From positions 1 to 44,376 of the forward strand of contig CAKVLT010000010.1 of the NCBI GenBank assembly GCA_934757945.1: 44,376 bases of DNA. Reading direction: 5' to 3'. A model generated the notes under the pieces. It worked only from the letters and a program-made list of their open reading frames with translations, made no database searches and was not told where the DNA came from. This stretch comes from an uncultured Bulleidia sp. Its GTDB lineage: Bacteria > Bacillota_I > Bacilli_A > Erysipelotrichales > Erysipelotrichaceae. The translations under genes and the position numbers were made by a program. Of this stretch, positions 1-7,730 are shown piece by piece (position 1 is the first letter of the stretch; the number at the start of each line of letters is the position of its first letter).

Positions 1-9
1 GTTATATAT

Positions 10-879
10 TTAATCTTCATAGGTTCCTCCTCCAAGAGCACAGTATTCGATTGCTTTTGTAATTGGACTATCTAAAAGTTGTTGTGGAAGTTTGATGATA
101 TCAACCGATTTTATAGTTTCTTCATTTAACTCTATTCCTAGTTTTTTACATGCTTTTTTGAGTCCTTTAAACCACCTATAATCTTCATATTCATACAAAT
201 GATCTGCCGAATTAATCAACTCCGATAATGCATAAGAGAGTGCCGGAACAATAATCATTGCATGAATCACTGGTTGAATATCAATATAATCCTGAATATT
301 AGCATATTGATTAAATGTGATCTGTGGCATCATAATTATTATTTTTTGGCTGTTAATATTATATGAAATGTAAGGTTCGGCTTGATTGCTATTCGGGATA
401 ACAGAAAAAATAGATGATGTATTCGCTAAGTCGTCTCGTTGCTTATTGATAGTCAGGTTATATTGATTACCAACTGCTAAAATACACCCCTTCTCAATGT
501 CATATTTCCATCCTCGATATAGCGCTGAAAACAATTTGTTAGTGTATTTCTCAATGTCTTCATTAGCAATCACAAAAGAACATATTTCTACAATTCCACA
601 TACATCGGTATCTTTTAATATACATTCAATATCCGCCGACTTTGTTTTTATTATTTTTCTAAAACAGGTTTGAGGACATTCAATGTGATGAGCATAAATT
701 GCACTCCCTTTTTTAATGTATTCTTCCATTTCAGAATTATCTAAAGTAACAGATAATTTAAGTTTTACATTATAGCCATCAAACTGTTGCTTAACATTTG
801 ATACAAATGAAGAATTTTCATAATAATTACCGCCTGCAATGATAACTGGGTAAGGAAATAATTTATTTCTCAGTTGCAT
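10..879 (-). CDS. Unrecognised 289-aa protein, last gene of the defence operon
   Basis: I do not recognise this family. The protein is soluble-looking, with no signal peptide or long hydrophobic segment, a mixed alpha/beta composition, an early IIAGGNYYE segment and a Gly-rich C-terminus (ALGGGTYED). The open frame reaches back to 924, but the ATG at 879 is preceded by an excellent GGAGGT 8-9 bases upstream, so I start there. The gene overlaps the 3' end of the GHKL ATPase gene by 17 bases, which suggests translational coupling and a joint role. Reading this as an effector or partner of the ATPase rests only on position. The operon could continue left of base 1. Confidence 0.75.
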   Translation of the reverse strand: MQLRNKLFPYPVIIAGGNYYENSSFVSNVKQQFDGYNVKLKLSVTLDNSEMEEYIKKGSAIYAHHIECPQTCFRKIIKTKSADIECILKDTDVCGIVEICSFVIANEDIEKYTNKLFSALYRGWKYDIEKGCILAVGNQYNLTINKQRDDLANTSSIFSVIPNSNQAEPYISYNINSQKIIIMMPQITFNQYANIQDYIDIQPVIHAMIIVPALSYALSELINSADHLYEYEDYRWFKGLKKACKKLGIELNEETIKSVDIIKLPQQLLDSPITKAIEYCALGGGTYED

Positions 880-2725
880 ACAGCTGTACCTCCATCGAGC
901 AATAATCATAGTAATCAATTTCAATACTCAATCTAATTTCTTTATCCTTCTGAAATGAGAGTCCGGTTATCTTATTTGAATCAAAATTTAAATTTCCTTT
1001 GCCTATTAAAGATACTGATTTTAACGTTGCAGGATATCTTTGATTTTCTCCAGACATATATAATTCCAAAACACCATTATTTGCATTAGTCGATGGAATT
1101 AATCGAATCAAATATTTTCCTGCATTTTTATCAATACATAAACAAACAATATTCTCAGAAGTAACCTTTATTGGTTGCATCATTTTTTGTTTTCCACCTA
1201 ACTCAGGATGAGCAGCTTGCCCTGGTTTACTTTTATGCTCCTCTGTTTTGCCATCAGAATGGAACCATGCTATATCCTGACCATCTGGTTCCATGTGCCC
1301 ATTCGCTTGTTCTTCAAATTCAGAAATAAGATTCCCTGGAGTTGTTTTAGAGAGACTTTTTTGTTCTATTTTTTTGATTTCAACTTCTTTTATCCTTTCA
1401 CTGACAACTTCTTGTTCCATTTGATCATCAGAAGAATCACCTGCATCTGGTATATAGTTACCTGCTCCTGCAACATCTATTGCTTTATCTGAACTATTAT
1501 TTATCAATTTTTCTATATGTTCTTTTATAAAGTCATTAATAGATTTTAATAATTGTTTGGCAACAACTGGATTAGAGGCACGGCTTGGTTCCCATCTCGT
1601 ATGTTCTGGATTTTCAATAGCACGTAGCTTTTCGTTAATTTCTTTTCCTTCAATAAACATAACTCCTACAAAAGATATATTCCCTGGTAAATGATCTTTA
1701 TCCATAATTTTCATTCCCGTTTGCCTAATCATCGCAATTCTTTTAGGAACATCTTCTTTTTCAGGTAAAAGGCCCAATTTTATATTACCCATACCCATGA
1801 AATTATCTTCGGCCCATATTGTATCTTTGGATTCAAGCACATCAAAATAATAATTGGAATATCCTGTTAAATCTTCAGAATACATATCAATTACTTCACC
1901 CAAGTTATCTTTATTGACAAGTAAATCGCCGACTTGAACCTCTAACTTTGAATTCCATAACGCACCAATAAATCCATCTAGAACAGCAACAATTATGTCT
2001 TTCTTCCAATTTTCATTTTTATATTTATAGCCTACAATGAAAATATCTGTCCCATATTCGCCATCTTCTCTGTGAAACGAAGGATCCAAACGTAATTCTT
2101 TCTTCATTGGTTTATTATATTCTTCGCCATAATATCCAACGCCTTGTGTATTTTGATTATCTTCTCTTGTAAAAGTAACTAATCTTGAAACTCCTTGGGA
2201 TGCTTTTTTTCCGTAGAGATCATAAGTACTATAAAAAACAGTCGCTAAGTCTGAACAAGCAAAAGGAGCAAACTTTCCAATTCCATATGATCCTCCAGCA
2301 GTTGTTCTTTTGTCAGAAACACCTGAGGATTTTGTCAAATTTATCCAGTCACTGTTGACTTCCTTATCTGACCCAGTTAATCCTGTAGTATTAAAATCAC
2401 TAATTCTTAGAATGCTACAATTTTCCTTTGCAATCTGTTTTCTTGCATTTTGAAAGAAAACTTTTGTTGAATAGTTATCTTTCCAAAAAATACAGCATTT
2501 TTCATATGCGTCTGCTAGTGCATCTTTACCAGGAATCCCCTTGGTTTCAATTTCAAACATATTAAATTGAATAATTACTTTTTCTTTTCTTGCAGCATCT
2601 AATGAATTTTGACATATTTCTCGTGCTAAAGATTTCAATGGAGTTCCTCTGAACATTGAAATACCTGAATCATTAATTCCTTTATTTTCACCATAATCAT
2701 TAGATGGAAATCTCCATTCTTCCAT
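863..2725 (-). CDS. GHKL (Hsp90/MutL/MORC-like) ATPase of a restriction operon
   Basis: The 620-aa protein carries a Bergerat ATP-binding fold near its N-terminus. The N box is EICQNSLDA at residues 36-44, a DFNTTGLTG segment at 110-118 stands where the DxGxG motif belongs, and a glycine-rich lid GGSYGIGK lies at 144-151. The middle (about 160-400) resembles the transducer region of such proteins. A Lys/Glu/Ser-rich linker near 410-510 precedes a C-terminal beta-rich domain. MORC/MutL-like GHKL proteins are known neighbours of restriction-modification genes. The ATG at 2725 is chosen over the GTG at 2734 because GGAG lies 8 bases upstream. It follows the nuclease gene by 19 bases. ATP-driven DNA clamping or loading is inferred from the family. 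Confidence 0.85.
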   Translation of the reverse strand: MEEWRFPSNDYGENKGINDSGISMFRGTPLKSLAREICQNSLDAARKEKVIIQFNMFEIETKGIPGKDALADAYEKCCIFWKDNYSTKVFFQNARKQIAKENCSILRISDFNTTGLTGSDKEVNSDWINLTKSSGVSDKRTTAGGSYGIGKFAPFACSDLATVFYSTYDLYGKKASQGVSRLVTFTREDNQNTQGVGYYGEEYNKPMKKELRLDPSFHREDGEYGTDIFIVGYKYKNENWKKDIIVAVLDGFIGALWNSKLEVQVGDLLVNKDNLGEVIDMYSEDLTGYSNYYFDVLESKDTIWAEDNFMGMGNIKLGLLPEKEDVPKRIAMIRQTGMKIMDKDHLPGNISFVGVMFIEGKEINEKLRAIENPEHTRWEPSRASNPVVAKQLLKSINDFIKEHIEKLINNSSDKAIDVAGAGNYIPDAGDSSDDQMEQEVVSERIKEVEIKKIEQKSLSKTTPGNLISEFEEQANGHMEPDGQDIAWFHSDGKTEEHKSKPGQAAHPELGGKQKMMQPIKVTSENIVCLCIDKNAGKYLIRLIPSTNANNGVLELYMSGENQRYPATLKSVSLIGKGNLNFDSNKITGLSFQKDKEIRLSIEIDYYDYCSMEVQLYATEK

Positions 2726-2744
2726 ATTATTCACTCCTCACTCA

Positions 2745-4310
2745 TTATTCAAAATCCGATAAAACAATCTGCCGGTTTATGCTAAACAAATCTTTAATAC
2801 TTTGATGTGTCAAATGGTTTTTTTGGTTATTTTCGACCAAACGAATCATATTTGAAACATTAATTGCGGATCCACAGATGCCACTTTCATTAACTTCTTT
2901 TTGTATTTGTTTATCAATATTCTTTGTAAATCCACCAGCTATATATGAAAAAAATCCAATAGGATAAGAACAGTTACTGTACCCAGTAATATGTTCCAGG
3001 TAATTATGAACCATACGATTATGGTGATCCCCAGATATTGAATACTCGCTATATGCTTTATTATCTATAATTGCCTGATATTTTTGATTATCAGAAATCA
3101 AGAGAATATCTGGTGCGGATTTACTTCCAGTTTGCCCAAGATGTTTTGCTTCAAATCCGAATACTTCTGAAAATATACTTGTGGTTGCAATTTCAAATTC
3201 TTTACATTCATCTCTTCCCTTAAAAGCCATTTCATAATAATTGGATAAAAAACCGCCAATAGCACCACGCGGATACTCTTTATAGATAGTTTTTTCAACA
3301 AGATTTTTATTTGTTCCTGTTCTATCTGCAATTTCTTTAATTATCTCTGAATTAATTCTTGAAACCGGTTTGCACATTGACAAGGCTATAAATGCTTGCC
3401 TTATTCTTTGTGTTTCAATAATTTCACTAGTTACAGTAGATGTATTTATTAAATTTCTTGTATCTTTTTGATGATATGGATCTAACCCATATTTTCTTTG
3501 GAAATATTCATGATCCTCTGGGCGATTGATAAAATCCCACCTCTTGTTGATTAAATAATTCACTTCGTCTACTTTTCCAGAAGAAATAGAAATGGATTTT
3601 GCCCCGTTACGTTGGACAAGTTGTGTATACTCTAACCAATTTGCAATAGTATTTGCAGTATCTAGTAAATGACTATATGGATGTGCATAGTTAACTTTTC
3701 CAGATGAAGGTGCATGTTCTTGTATAAAATCTCTAGGCAGACTATCATCACCATATGATCTAAAACGTTTTATACTTTCCACTACATTTTCATAGCATTT
3801 TTCTGATTCATCAAAAGCATTTGTTATAACAATTTTAGCTATTTCTTCCTCAGTCAAATAAGCAATACGTTTATCGGATAATAATCTAAGAAGAAAAATA
3901 AATGGATGAATATGGAATTTATCAGACACTTTAGTTTTAATTCCAAATGGAGAAGGAAATTGATATTTTAATATCTGCATTTTCATAATTTCAATTGGCG
4001 AGTTACCTTGCATTATTGCATTTCCTGCTAGTGTCAAAAATGGAATGCCTGTATTATTTTGAATAAAAATCAATCCTAGAGAAGATAGCCAAGCTTGATA
4101 TGTTCTTCCGCCTGATCCAGAATGATCTCTTCTTTCTCCAATCCTTTTTAATCCTGCTTTTTCTAATTCATCTTCAAATTGAATATGAATATTTCTTGAG
4201 CCACTCCATTGAGCAGACAAGGCAACATTAGAAAATACTCCTAGAACCTCTGGAATACTATTTAGTTTTCTTTTAGGTCTAGTCACCCACCAGTAGTTTA
4301 ATGTAGCCAT
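2745..4310 (-). CDS. Type II restriction endonuclease, AlwI/FokI-like
   Basis: The 521-aa enzyme appears to have an N-terminal DNA-recognition part and a C-terminal cleavage domain. The cleavage core strongly resembles FokI: KHLG at 389-392, PD at 400-401, then DNKAYS from 416, giving putative metal/catalytic residues D401, D416 and K418 (FokI has PD followed by DTKAYS). The N-terminal WWVTRP and LGVFSN segments suit the AlwI family of type IIS enzymes. The gene starts 4 bases after the methyltransferase stop, with GGAGTG just upstream of its ATG. It would cut unmethylated DNA at the site protected by the adjacent enzyme. The recognition sequence cannot be read from the gene. Confidence 0.82.
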   Translation of the reverse strand: MATLNYWWVTRPKRKLNSIPEVLGVFSNVALSAQWSGSRNIHIQFEDELEKAGLKRIGERRDHSGSGGRTYQAWLSSLGLIFIQNNTGIPFLTLAGNAIMQGNSPIEIMKMQILKYQFPSPFGIKTKVSDKFHIHPFIFLLRLLSDKRIAYLTEEEIAKIVITNAFDESEKCYENVVESIKRFRSYGDDSLPRDFIQEHAPSSGKVNYAHPYSHLLDTANTIANWLEYTQLVQRNGAKSISISSGKVDEVNYLINKRWDFINRPEDHEYFQRKYGLDPYHQKDTRNLINTSTVTSEIIETQRIRQAFIALSMCKPVSRINSEIIKEIADRTGTNKNLVEKTIYKEYPRGAIGGFLSNYYEMAFKGRDECKEFEIATTSIFSEVFGFEAKHLGQTGSKSAPDILLISDNQKYQAIIDNKAYSEYSISGDHHNRMVHNYLEHITGYSNCSYPIGFFSYIAGGFTKNIDKQIQKEVNESGICGSAINVSNMIRLVENNQKNHLTHQSIKDLFSINRQIVLSDFE

Positions 4311-4314
4311 ATTA

Positions 4315-5367
4315 TCACTCCTTTATACTACCTTCGACACTCTCGTAGGAAATTCCAGCAAATGTCTTCAATATTGCTTCAAATATAATTTTAGCTCCTT
4401 GCGCTGGAACCGCCATTCCAATTTGTTTTCTTACTGATTCTTTGTTTCCTTCAAAAATAAAGTCATCTGGAAAAGTTTGCAATCTTGCGCGTTCTCTATT
4501 AGTCAGAGCTCTATTTTCTTCCCAGTGATAGACATGGGTTCCTCCACCACCAGAACCAGTGATAGTATAGGAAGGCTTATTTGGATCAAGTCTTTTATAT
4601 ATTTGACTGATTTTTGCACCCTTAACATTTAGCTGAAGTTCTTCAGGAATATTTGCAGTAAAAGCATTTTCTCCAGCTTTAATATATTTCAGTCTTTCAA
4701 TCACTTGTGTTGACTGTTTTGTTCTTTCGTTATTTGCTGCATCATTTGGAATTGGCGGATTTTCAATTGCCTCTTTACAGGTTTTTTTCTTATATCCTCT
4801 TGGTGAAGGAATTTTGAATTCAACAGGCAAATCTTCTCTGATTCCGACAATAATCATTCTGTGTCGTGCCTGCGGAATACCATAATCCTCAAAGTGGTAC
4901 AGATTTGGATAAATTTTATAACCAGCATTTTTCATATCCATTTGAATTTTTTCAAATGCTCTTCCCTCATTTGCTGATTTAAGTCCACCAACATTCTCTG
5001 CAAGAAACCATTTTGGCTTGTATTTATGCAATACTTTTATTCCATACGTATATAGAGGACCATATTTTCCTTTAAATCCTAACTGTTCTCCAACTACTGA
5101 GAAATCATTACAAGGAAAGCCAAAAGCCAAAGCATCAATAGGACCCAATTTTTCAATGTTTAGGAAATGAACATCTTCGCAAAAAACGCTATCTGGAGAA
5201 TCAGGACAAATATTTCTTGTATAAGTATTACATGTATCTTTATCATAGTCATTTGCCCAAGCATGTATAATTTTGCAACCTGGAACATTTGCATTCATTG
5301 CTCCCCACGCAAGGCCCCCTGGTCCACAAAATAATTCTCCTAATGTAAATATATTTTCTTTATTCAT
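4315..5367 (-). CDS. DNA cytosine-5 methyltransferase
   Basis: A 350-aa C5 methyltransferase of ordinary length for the family. Motif I is FCGPGG at 13-18 (AdoMet binding), motif IV has the catalytic Pro-Cys at P85-C86 (GFPCNDFS), motif VI is ENV at 124-126, and motif VIII is QARHR at 166-170. A variable target-recognition stretch follows, then the C-terminal RERARLQTFPDDF motif. It should protect host DNA from the adjacent endonuclease. Its start overlaps the stop of the HTH gene by four bases (ATGA arrangement) and has a GGAGA ribosome binding site. PCN rather than the commoner PCQ after the catalytic cysteine is a mild variation. Confidence 0.95.
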   Translation of the reverse strand: MNKENIFTLGELFCGPGGLAWGAMNANVPGCKIIHAWANDYDKDTCNTYTRNICPDSPDSVFCEDVHFLNIEKLGPIDALAFGFPCNDFSVVGEQLGFKGKYGPLYTYGIKVLHKYKPKWFLAENVGGLKSANEGRAFEKIQMDMKNAGYKIYPNLYHFEDYGIPQARHRMIIVGIREDLPVEFKIPSPRGYKKKTCKEAIENPPIPNDAANNERTKQSTQVIERLKYIKAGENAFTANIPEELQLNVKGAKISQIYKRLDPNKPSYTITGSGGGGTHVYHWEENRALTNRERARLQTFPDDFIFEGNKESVRKQIGMAVPAQGAKIIFEAILKTFAGISYESVEGSIKE

Positions 5368-5585
5368 ATCTTGTCTCCATTTTCCAATACAAAAAAGCTT
5401 TCAAATTTCACGCCCAATACTTCAGCAATTTTGTCTAAATCTTTAATTGTAAAAGATTGTCGTTTCATTTTTGCATTAAAATTTTGGGGAGATTTTCCTA
5501 ACCTTCTTGCCAATTCAGCTTCACTAATGCCATTACGTATACACAATATTTTTACTTGTTCATTTGTTGTCATCTTATTATTCAT
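5364..5585 (-). CDS. Small Cro/C1-type HTH regulator, possible controller of the restriction operon
   Basis: A 73-aa helix-turn-helix protein of the Xre/Cro class. The HTH is visible as ISEAELARRLGKSPQNFNAKM, followed by IKDLDKIAEVLGVKFESFF, which is the usual layout. It is the first gene of the leftward operon and overlaps the methyltransferase start by four bases. Restriction systems often carry such controller (C) proteins to delay nuclease expression, and that is the likely role here. No strong ribosome binding site is visible before the ATG at 5585; the in-frame ATG at 5573 is an alternative start. Confidence 0.8.
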   Translation of the reverse strand: MNNKMTTNEQVKILCIRNGISEAELARRLGKSPQNFNAKMKRQSFTIKDLDKIAEVLGVKFESFFVLENGDKI

Positions 5586-5891
5586 AAACTTTATTTTTTA
5601 TATCTTCAACTATTTGTTTTAGCTTATATAATTTTATCATAAAATCATCTGTAACAGTGTTAATTCATATTTATCAAAAACGCTTTTTTTAAGATTTAGT
5701 TGATGTTTGCAAAAAAGCCATAGTGACACCCACTATAGGCAGTGTAAAGATTAATGTACAGCTTGTTCACATATTAATGCATGTAACTATGCTCAGTTCA
5801 GTAACAACTGTCTGTTACTCAAGTTTAAGAACGTTCAGTTTGCTGGATCTAAAGATAGACCATGTCATAATCTCTTCAATCTTCCTCTATT
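5586..5891. other. AT-rich intergenic stretch upstream of the restriction operon
   Basis: I see no convincing gene here. The open frame on the plus strand from 5723 has no ribosome binding site and no recognisable protein features. The stretch must contain the leftward promoter of the restriction operon; AT-rich TATATAA-like sequence near 5620-5632 is compatible with a -10 element. A short imperfect inverted repeat (CCATAGTG / CACTATAGG) lies near 5718-5738 and could be an operator, but this is weak. Confidence 0.4.
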
Positions 5892-6104
5892 TCAATTTTT
5901 TGAATACGTTATCTCCTCAATACATTTTGAATCATCAATATTGTACGAATAAAAAAAATCGCCATAAATATAATCTGTGAGATAATCGCAAAATTCATCT
6001 GCTTTTTCTGATACCTCCTCTGGTAGTCCGCCCGCATTTTTAAGTGCTTCTACTGTAAGCAATAATGTTTTAACCTGCTCATTATATTCAATTTGTTTTT
6101 TCAT
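5892..6104 (-). CDS. Small acidic hypothetical protein
   Basis: A 70-aa predicted protein, acidic and rich in Glu, Asp and Tyr, with a helical N-terminal half (EYNEQVKTLLLTVEALKNAGGLPEE). I do not recognise a family. AAAGG lies about 11 bases before the ATG at 6104, which supports it being expressed. It is transcribed divergently from the HTH-like gene starting at 6320. Its place between the restriction operon and the mobility module suggests a small accessory protein of the element. Confidence 0.5.
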   Translation of the reverse strand: MKKQIEYNEQVKTLLLTVEALKNAGGLPEEVSEKADEFCDYLTDYIYGDFFYSYNIDDSKCIEEITYSKN

Positions 6105-6227
6105 TTTTCTAGCAACCTTTCTTTCATATATTAAAGAATAATACTATTCTTAGTCTTATTTTATCCATTTCTACATTTATTTCATTCAAAATTGGTAAGT
6201 ACATTTTTGCAAGTACTGTCTTTTTTT

Positions 6228-6286
6228 ATTTTTTTCTGCGTTTTATGAAAAAATTCACTCTTTCCATCGGCTATTAAGTGAAGGAT
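6228..6286 (+). repeat. Direct repeat copy 1 (leader-like, T-rich then MKK peptide)
   Basis: This copy lies just upstream of the gene at 6320 and matches 6798-6852. Shared features in order are a run of seven T followed by CT, ATGAAAAAAT, CTCTT, CATCGGCTAT and AAGTGAAG. The ATG opens a short frame MKKFTLSIGY that stops at TAA. Relative to the second copy, one A is missing after GGCTAT. Restoring it would extend the peptide to IGYISEGFSF, closely like copy 2. Confidence 0.6.
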
Positions 6287-6319
6287 TTTCCTTCATATAG
6301 AGAAAGGGTGGAAAACAAA

Positions 6320-6790
6320 ATGGCTAAACCATATAATCACGCAGCAGAAGAACTCAAATTCAAAAAGAAAAAAGACGCAGAGAACGAAACATGTCGTAAT
6401 AATGGCATGAAAGAAGATGCAATTCTTGAAAAAGATAAGTATGATCGAAAAGATTTCAACTCCGCACGGAGAAATGCAGAAAATTCAACAATTCTTTCAA
6501 ATGACTTCAATTTTGAAAATATACCTGCGCCAACAAAAAGTCCTCTTATAAATGTAAAAAATATTGATGAGTTCACGGATGCACTTACGCAGACTATTTC
6601 TCCATTAGAAACAGCTTTAGAAGCATACCAAAATCGAGTAAGAATGCTAGTCTTTTATATTCATCTGGGATTTTCAGAATCAGAAGCAGCTAAAAAAATC
6701 GGGATATCTCCATCAACTGCTTCGAAAGATTTAAAAAGCCTGTATACTGCTTATCTATGGGCAAAAAAGCAAACAGATGAAGATAATTGA
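6320..6790 (+). CDS. HTH (sigma-70 region 4-like) protein of the mobile element
   Basis: A 156-aa protein with a highly charged, Lys/Glu/Asn-rich N-terminal 70 residues and a C-terminal helix-turn-helix. The HTH is in FYIHLGFSESEAAKKIGIS followed by PSTASKDLKSLYTAYLWA, resembling sigma-factor region 4 or small regulators of integrative elements. The ATG at 6320 is chosen because AAAGGGTGG lies about 10 bases upstream; the frame extends to a GTG at 6278 without a better signal. A role in regulating transfer or excision genes is inferred from position upstream of the excisionase and integrase genes. Confidence 0.65.
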   Translation: MAKPYNHAAEELKFKKKKDAENETCRNNGMKEDAILEKDKYDRKDFNSARRNAENSTILSNDFNFENIPAPTKSPLINVKNIDEFTDALTQTISPLETALEAYQNRVRMLVFYIHLGFSESEAAKKIGISPSTASKDLKSLYTAYLWAKKQTDEDN

Positions 6791-6797
6791 TAAATTT

Positions 6798-6852
6798 TCT
6801 TACTTTTTTTCTATTTCATGAAAAAATCGGCTCTTCTCATCGGCTATATAAG
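6798..6852 (+). repeat. Direct repeat copy 2 (leader-like, T-rich then MKK peptide)
   Basis: This is the second copy of the repeat at 6228-6286, just after the HTH-like gene. Its ATG opens a 26-codon frame beginning MKKSALLIGYISEEGYSYSS. The two copies therefore share both DNA sequence and a short peptide (MKK..L.IGYISE.G.S), which argues for duplication of a leader or of a small gene start rather than chance. Neither copy has a Shine-Dalgarno sequence. Confidence 0.55.
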
Positions 6853-7203
6853 TGAAGAGGGATATTCATACTCTTCCAGATCTTTGAAAACCACATAACA
6901 ACTGGCAGATACCAAACTTATATATTCGAGCTGGATCACTGAAGCGCCATGATGTAGTTTCCTACGAGCGAGATACTTCAGACTGATCAGCAGTGATTGC
7001 TTACTGTGCGATGATGGTATATAAGATAATGATACTTCCTCGATGGGCTCACGCGTAAGATGGGCTGGTGAAATTCCAATGAAAGATATTTTGCAATTAT
7101 CTTGTCTGACAGTCATTCCCTGTTTCCGGGTAATCAGGCGATAAATAGGAAACACGATAAATATTTTTTTCAACCGGATGGTTCATACTGTCCGGTTTTA
7201 CAT
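6853..7203. other. Stretch without a convincing gene between the HTH protein and mazF
   Basis: A 109-codon open frame runs leftward from 7173 to 6844. It has no good ribosome binding site, no recognisable domain, and overlaps repeat copy 2, so I do not call it a gene. Close to mazF an inverted repeat (AACCGGA / TCCGGTT, about 7171-7197) forms a possible hairpin just upstream of the toxin ribosome binding site; it could be an operator or attenuator. No MazE-like antitoxin is visible here. Confidence 0.4.
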
Positions 7204-7215
7204 AAGGAGGAACTT

Positions 7216-7591
7216 ATGAAAGTAAAACGAGGTGAAATCTACCTTGCAGATTTATCTGATGGAACTGGAAGTGAACAAAAAAAAAGTTCGACCGGTTCTT
7301 ATCATACAAAATAATCTTGGAAACAAATACAGTCCAACAACAATCGTTGCCTGTTTATCTTCCAAGACAATTACAAAAGCAAATATACCAACGCATTATC
7401 ACTTGCCAGAGATTGATGGTTTACGCTATAGATCTATGGTTTTATGTGAACAGATACGTGTTATAGACAAAAATCGTCTCATGCGTAAACTTGCCAAACT
7501 ATCTAAGTCAGACATGTATGCAATCAATATAAGACTACGCATCAGTCTGGATATGTCCAGAAGTAAAAAAGGTATAAAAGTCACTCCCTAG
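7216..7591 (+). pseudogene. mazF: MazF/PemK-type toxin gene, frameshifted in a run of nine A
   Basis: The gene starts at the ATG at 7216 after a perfect AAGGAGG. The first 21 codons give MKVKRGEIYLADLSDGTGSEQ-like MazF sequence. At 7277-7285 there are nine A residues. Reading straight through gives KKSSTG and a stop at 7314, whereas removing one A gives KKVRPVLIIQNN and a full MazF body to 7591 (IVACLSS, MVLCEQIRVIDK). The intact protein would be about 124 aa, an mRNA-cleaving ribonuclease of a toxin-antitoxin pair. Mutation, sequencing error in the homopolymer, phase variation or transcriptional slippage could each explain it. No antitoxin gene is evident next to it. Confidence 0.8.
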
Positions 7592-7610
7592 ACTTTTATA
7601 TATTGAACAT

Positions 7611-7648
7611 GGCAGCAACCTTGATATCCCCTATGGTTGCTGCCTTTT
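7611..7648 (+). terminator. Rho-independent terminator after mazF
   Basis: A perfect 10-bp stem (GGCAGCAACC at 7611-7620, GGTTGCTGCC at 7635-7644) is followed by TTTT and a second T run. It lies 20 bases after the mazF stop. Confidence 0.85.
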
Positions 7649-7656
7649 ATGTTTTG

Positions 7657-7696
7657 CAGGTACAAATCTCAAATTTGTACCTGGGAAACTTTTTTC
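7657..7696 (+). terminator. Second hairpin with T run before the excisionase gene
   Basis: A perfect 11-bp stem (CAGGTACAAAT at 7657-7667, ATTTGTACCTG at 7673-7683) with a 5-base loop is followed by GGAAAC and six T. It sits 13 bases after the first terminator and about 50 bases before the excisionase-like gene, so it may be a second terminator or an attenuator/operator for xis-int. Confidence 0.7.
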
Positions 7697-7730
7697 TTAT
7701 TTCACTATTATTTGAAAGGAGGTGAAAACT

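Noticed and set aside
1208..1492. 94-codon rightward open frame inside the GHKL ATPase gene
   Set aside because: Antisense shadow of a gene with clear ATPase motifs.
5723..5980. 85-codon rightward open frame upstream of the restriction operon
   Set aside because: No ribosome binding site, overlaps the better supported small leftward gene, composition not protein-like.
6844..7173. Leftward open frame of 109 codons
   Set aside because: No clear ribosome binding site or recognisable domain, overlaps the second direct repeat; kept only as part of the described gap.
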